This document shows, piece after piece, positions 58,727-60,263 of a stretch of 60,263 nt of DNA (position 1 is the first letter of the stretch; every line of letters starts with the position of its first letter). Origin of the DNA: Ruminiclostridium sp. (GTDB taxonomy: Bacteria > Bacillota > Clostridia > Oscillospirales > Ruminococcaceae); assembly GCA_017635675.1 (NCBI GenBank), contig JAGBLA010000213.1, forward strand, positions 1 to 60,263. Reading direction: 5' to 3'. A model generated the notes under the pieces. That model was given only the letters and a program-made list of their open reading frames with translations. It was not told the DNA's origin and made no database searches. A program made the translations under genes and the position numbers.

Positions 58727-59404
58727 ATGAATTACGAAATCAAAGGAACTCCGTTGCCGGTAGTTATCATGACACTTAACGACGGCGAAAGCATTAAAAC
58801 ACAGCAGGGCGCTATGAGCTGGATGTCTCCCAACATGGTAATGTCCACCAATGCCGGCGGCAGCATCGGCAAGGCATTCGGCAGAATGCTCTCAGGTGAA
58901 TCCATGTTCCAGAATGTTTATACCTGTAAGGGTGGAAACGGACTGTTTGCAGCTTCATCAAGCTTCCCCGGCGAGATCATGGCTCTTGAGATCAAGCCCG
59001 GTCGTTCAATAGTTGCACAGAAAACCGCATTTCTCGCAAGTGAGACCGGCGTAGAAATGTCCATTCATTTCCAGAAGAAAGCCGGTGCAGGATTCTTCGG
59101 CGGTGAAGGCTTTATCCTTCAGAAATTCTCCGGTAACGGTCTGGTATTCCTTGAAATAGACGGCAGCGTTATCGAATACGAGCTTGCCGCAGGTCAGAAA
59201 ATGATCATCGATACAGGAAGTCTTGCTGTACTGGAAGAAACAGTTGGCGTTGAGATCCAGGCTGTAAAAGGTGTCGGCAATGTTCTCTTCGGTGGTGAGG
59301 GCTTATTCAATACAGTTCTTACAGGTCCGGGAAAGATCTGGCTTCAGACGATGCCGAAGAGCACTGTTGCAACAAGTGTTGCACCGTTCATTGCTACAAA
59401 ATAA
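58727..59404 (+). CDS. AIM24/TIGR00266 family protein
   Basis: A 225-residue cytoplasmic beta-rich protein of the AIM24 family. The fold is repeated beta-prism-like sheet: ITM-like start MNYEIKGTPLPVVIMTLNDGESI, the GAMSWMSPNMVM segment, a Gly-rich loop near FGRMLSGESMFQNVYT, FPGEIMALEIKPGRSIVAQKTAFLAS, GFFGGEGFILQKFSGNG and the terminal GPGKIWLQTMP. In bacteria the function is unknown; in yeast mitochondria the relative supports membrane complexes. It stands alone with its own promoter and terminator. Confidence 0.92.
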   Translation: MNYEIKGTPLPVVIMTLNDGESIKTQQGAMSWMSPNMVMSTNAGGSIGKAFGRMLSGESMFQNVYTCKGGNGLFAASSSFPGEIMALEIKPGRSIVAQKTAFLASETGVEMSIHFQKKAGAGFFGGEGFILQKFSGNGLVFLEIDGSVIEYELAAGQKMIIDTGSLAVLEETVGVEIQAVKGVGNVLFGGEGLFNTVLTGPGKIWLQTMPKSTVATSVAPFIATK

Positions 59405-59424
59405 TTATTCAGCTTATATACCGA

Positions 59425-59450
59425 AACGCACAGTTTACCGACTGTGCGTT
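59425..59450 (+). terminator. Intrinsic terminator of the AIM24 gene
   Basis: AACGCACAGT (59425-59434) and ACTGTGCGTT (59441-59450), a 10-bp perfect stem with a 6-base loop, followed by TTCCTTTAATT. Confidence 0.9.
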
Positions 59451-59464
59451 TTCCTTTAATTCGA

Positions 59465-59625
59465 CAAAAAAATATCGCATACCTCCGTCGGCATTAAGGA
59501 CTGCACCCCCGATTAAGCGCGAACGCCTGTCGGAGCCTGAATAACTCCCTGTGTCAACAAGTATGCGGTATTAGCTGATAGAACTTCCCCCGTTTCGGAT
59601 TACCCTGAACGGGGGAATTGTTTTA
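59465..59625. ncRNA. Structured intergenic element, unassigned
   Basis: A 12-bp outer stem, AATATCGCATAC (59471-59482) with GTATGCGGTATT (59561-59572), encloses 78 bases. Inside, CTCCG (59483-59487) pairs with CGGAG (59531-59535), and 59517-59526 holds a GCG-CGAA-CGC hairpin (UUCG loop if read on the minus strand). A second hairpin, TTCCCCCGTT (59585-59594) with AACGGGGGAA (59608-59617), is followed by TTGTTTT on the plus strand. On the minus strand the outer stem is followed by seven T. The strand cannot be fixed. It could be a small RNA between two convergent genes or only the terminators of AIM24 and tuf. No known RNA family was recognised. Confidence 0.45.
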
Positions 59626-59648
59626 AACTTTGATAATCAGGTCAACAA

Positions 59649-60263
59649 TTATTCGTTGATCTTTGTAACAACGCCGGAACCAACAGTTCTGCCGCCCTCA
59701 CGGATAGCGAAACGAAGACCTTCCTCAATAGCGATAGGAGTGATAAGTTCAACATCCATAGTTACATTATCGCCGGGGATGCACATTTCCTTGTCAGCAG
59801 GAAGTGTGATAACGCCTGTAACGTCTGTGGTTCTGAAGAAGAACTGAGGTCTGTAGTTAGAGAAGAAAGGTGTATGACGACCGCCCTCTTCCTTCTTAAG
59901 AACGTAAACCTGACCGGAGAACTTTGTGTGGGGGTGAATGGAACCGGGCTTGCAGAGAACCTGACCACGCTCGATCTCACTTCTCTGGATACCACGGAGA
60001 AGAGCACCGATGTTGTCGCCTGCCTCAGCATAGTCAAGGATCTTACGGAACATCTCGATACCGGTAACAACAGTGGACTTGGGCTCATCGGTAAGACCTG
60101 TGATCTCAACTGTATCGTTGGTCTTGAGGATACCACGCTCTACACGACCTGTAGCAACTGTTCCACGACCTGTGATAGTCATTGTGTCCTCAACAGGCAT
60201 AAGGAAAGGAAGATCAGCCTTACGGTCAGGAGTCGGGATATAATTGTCAACAGCGTCCATGAG
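59649..60263 (-). CDS. tuf: Elongation factor Tu, C-terminal part (continues beyond window)
   Basis: The last 204 residues of EF-Tu, which carries aminoacyl-tRNA to the ribosome; the GTPase domain lies outside the window. Domain 2 (about the first 90 residues: [41 protein letters not shown]) and domain 3 ([73 protein letters not shown]) are present and continuous. The high conservation leaves no doubt. Confidence 0.98.
   Translation of the reverse strand, partial: LMDAVDNYIPTPDRKADLPFLMPVEDTMTITGRGTVATGRVERGILKTNDTVEITGLTDEPKSTVVTGIEMFRKILDYAEAGDNIGALLRGIQRSEIERGQVLCKPGSIHPHTKFSGQVYVLKKEEGGRHTPFFSNYRPQFFFRTTDVTGVITLPADKEMCIPGDNVTMDVELITPIAIEEGLRFAIREGGRTVGSGVVTKINE

Noticed and set aside
59561-59580. 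Minus-strand GCTAATACCGCATA resembles a 16S rRNA segment
   Set aside because: The match ends after about 14 bases and the flanks do not follow 16S rRNA; taken as chance within the outer stem of the structured element.
59465-59625. SRP RNA, 6S RNA, 5S rRNA or a known riboswitch
   Set aside because: The SRP GGAAGGAAGCAG-type loop, 5S conserved segments and common riboswitch cores were looked for and not found.
1-60263. tRNA genes, CRISPR arrays, IS elements, prophage
   Set aside because: None was noticed by eye: no short repeat-spacer array, no transposase or integrase, no tRNA T-loop with paired stem. A tRNAscan or CRISPR search could not be run.

Overview
The window reads as chromosomal DNA of a strictly anaerobic, endospore-forming Gram-positive bacterium, most likely of the class Clostridia and close to Ruminococcus/Oscillospiraceae. 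The grounds are a complete spoIIIAA-AH cluster, spoIVB, class III (glycyl radical) ribonucleotide reductase, Firmicutes-type cell-shape and FakA/Asp23 modules, AGGAGG-like ribosome binding sites, many TTG/GTG starts, and sigma-A promoters with 17-bp spacers. The exact taxon is inference. No rRNA, tRNA, phage, IS element or CRISPR array was seen.

Layout. 1-6386: the 3' end of a DUF1273/SLOG gene, then (all minus) mreB, mreC, mreD, mrdA, minD and mgsA, the classic cell-shape/division neighbourhood but without minC, minE and rodA. 6537-16985: one apparent 13-gene operon (asp23-like, nusB, xseA, xseB, ispA, a DUF212 membrane protein, dxs, tlyA, nadK, argR, recN, a small U32-like protein, dut), tightly packed behind a good promoter at 17056-17084. 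17097-21771: spoIIIAA to spoIIIAH. 21909-26421: a large PAS-GGDEF-GGDEF'-EAL protein and a secreted transglutaminase-like protein. 26590-29434: nrdDG with a consensus promoter overlapped by two NrdR-like boxes 32 bp apart.

29431-38650 (minus) is the most unusual block. A 1927-residue transglutaminase-like/DUF4011/SF1-helicase/nuclease-like protein is followed without gaps by a TatD-associated-type radical SAM protein, a second NrdG-like activase, a lipoprotein oligopeptide-type binding protein with no permease, and a PIN/NYN-like nuclease. 38792-42708 holds a CE2-like esterase, pncB-pncA (nicotinamide salvage) and an alpha/beta hydrolase gene broken by one in-frame TAA. 42751-48651 holds fakA, a flavodoxin and an Asp23 paralogue, then ispE, an aminotransferase, an Lrp regulator and a PHP phosphatase. 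48808-50454 is an ACT-domain gene and a UPF0210 gene.

50499-52823 encodes a membrane-anchored EAL phosphodiesterase fused to a glycine-rich beta-helix-like repeat region, an architecture I do not recognise. After it come a DUF1540 mini-protein, uridine phosphorylase, two small membrane proteins, spoIVB, a FeoA-FeoB fusion with its Cys-rich partner, an AIM24 gene, a structured but unassigned intergenic element, and the 3' part of tuf running off the end.

Working together: precursor genes for isoprenoids (dxs, ispE, ispA) and NAD(P) (nadK, pncA, pncB) are spread over several operons; two c-di-GMP proteins of different design are present; sporulation channel and sigma-K signalling genes (spoIIIA, spoIVB) are present; redox-sensitive radical enzymes (NrdD and three radical SAM proteins) fit an anaerobic life.
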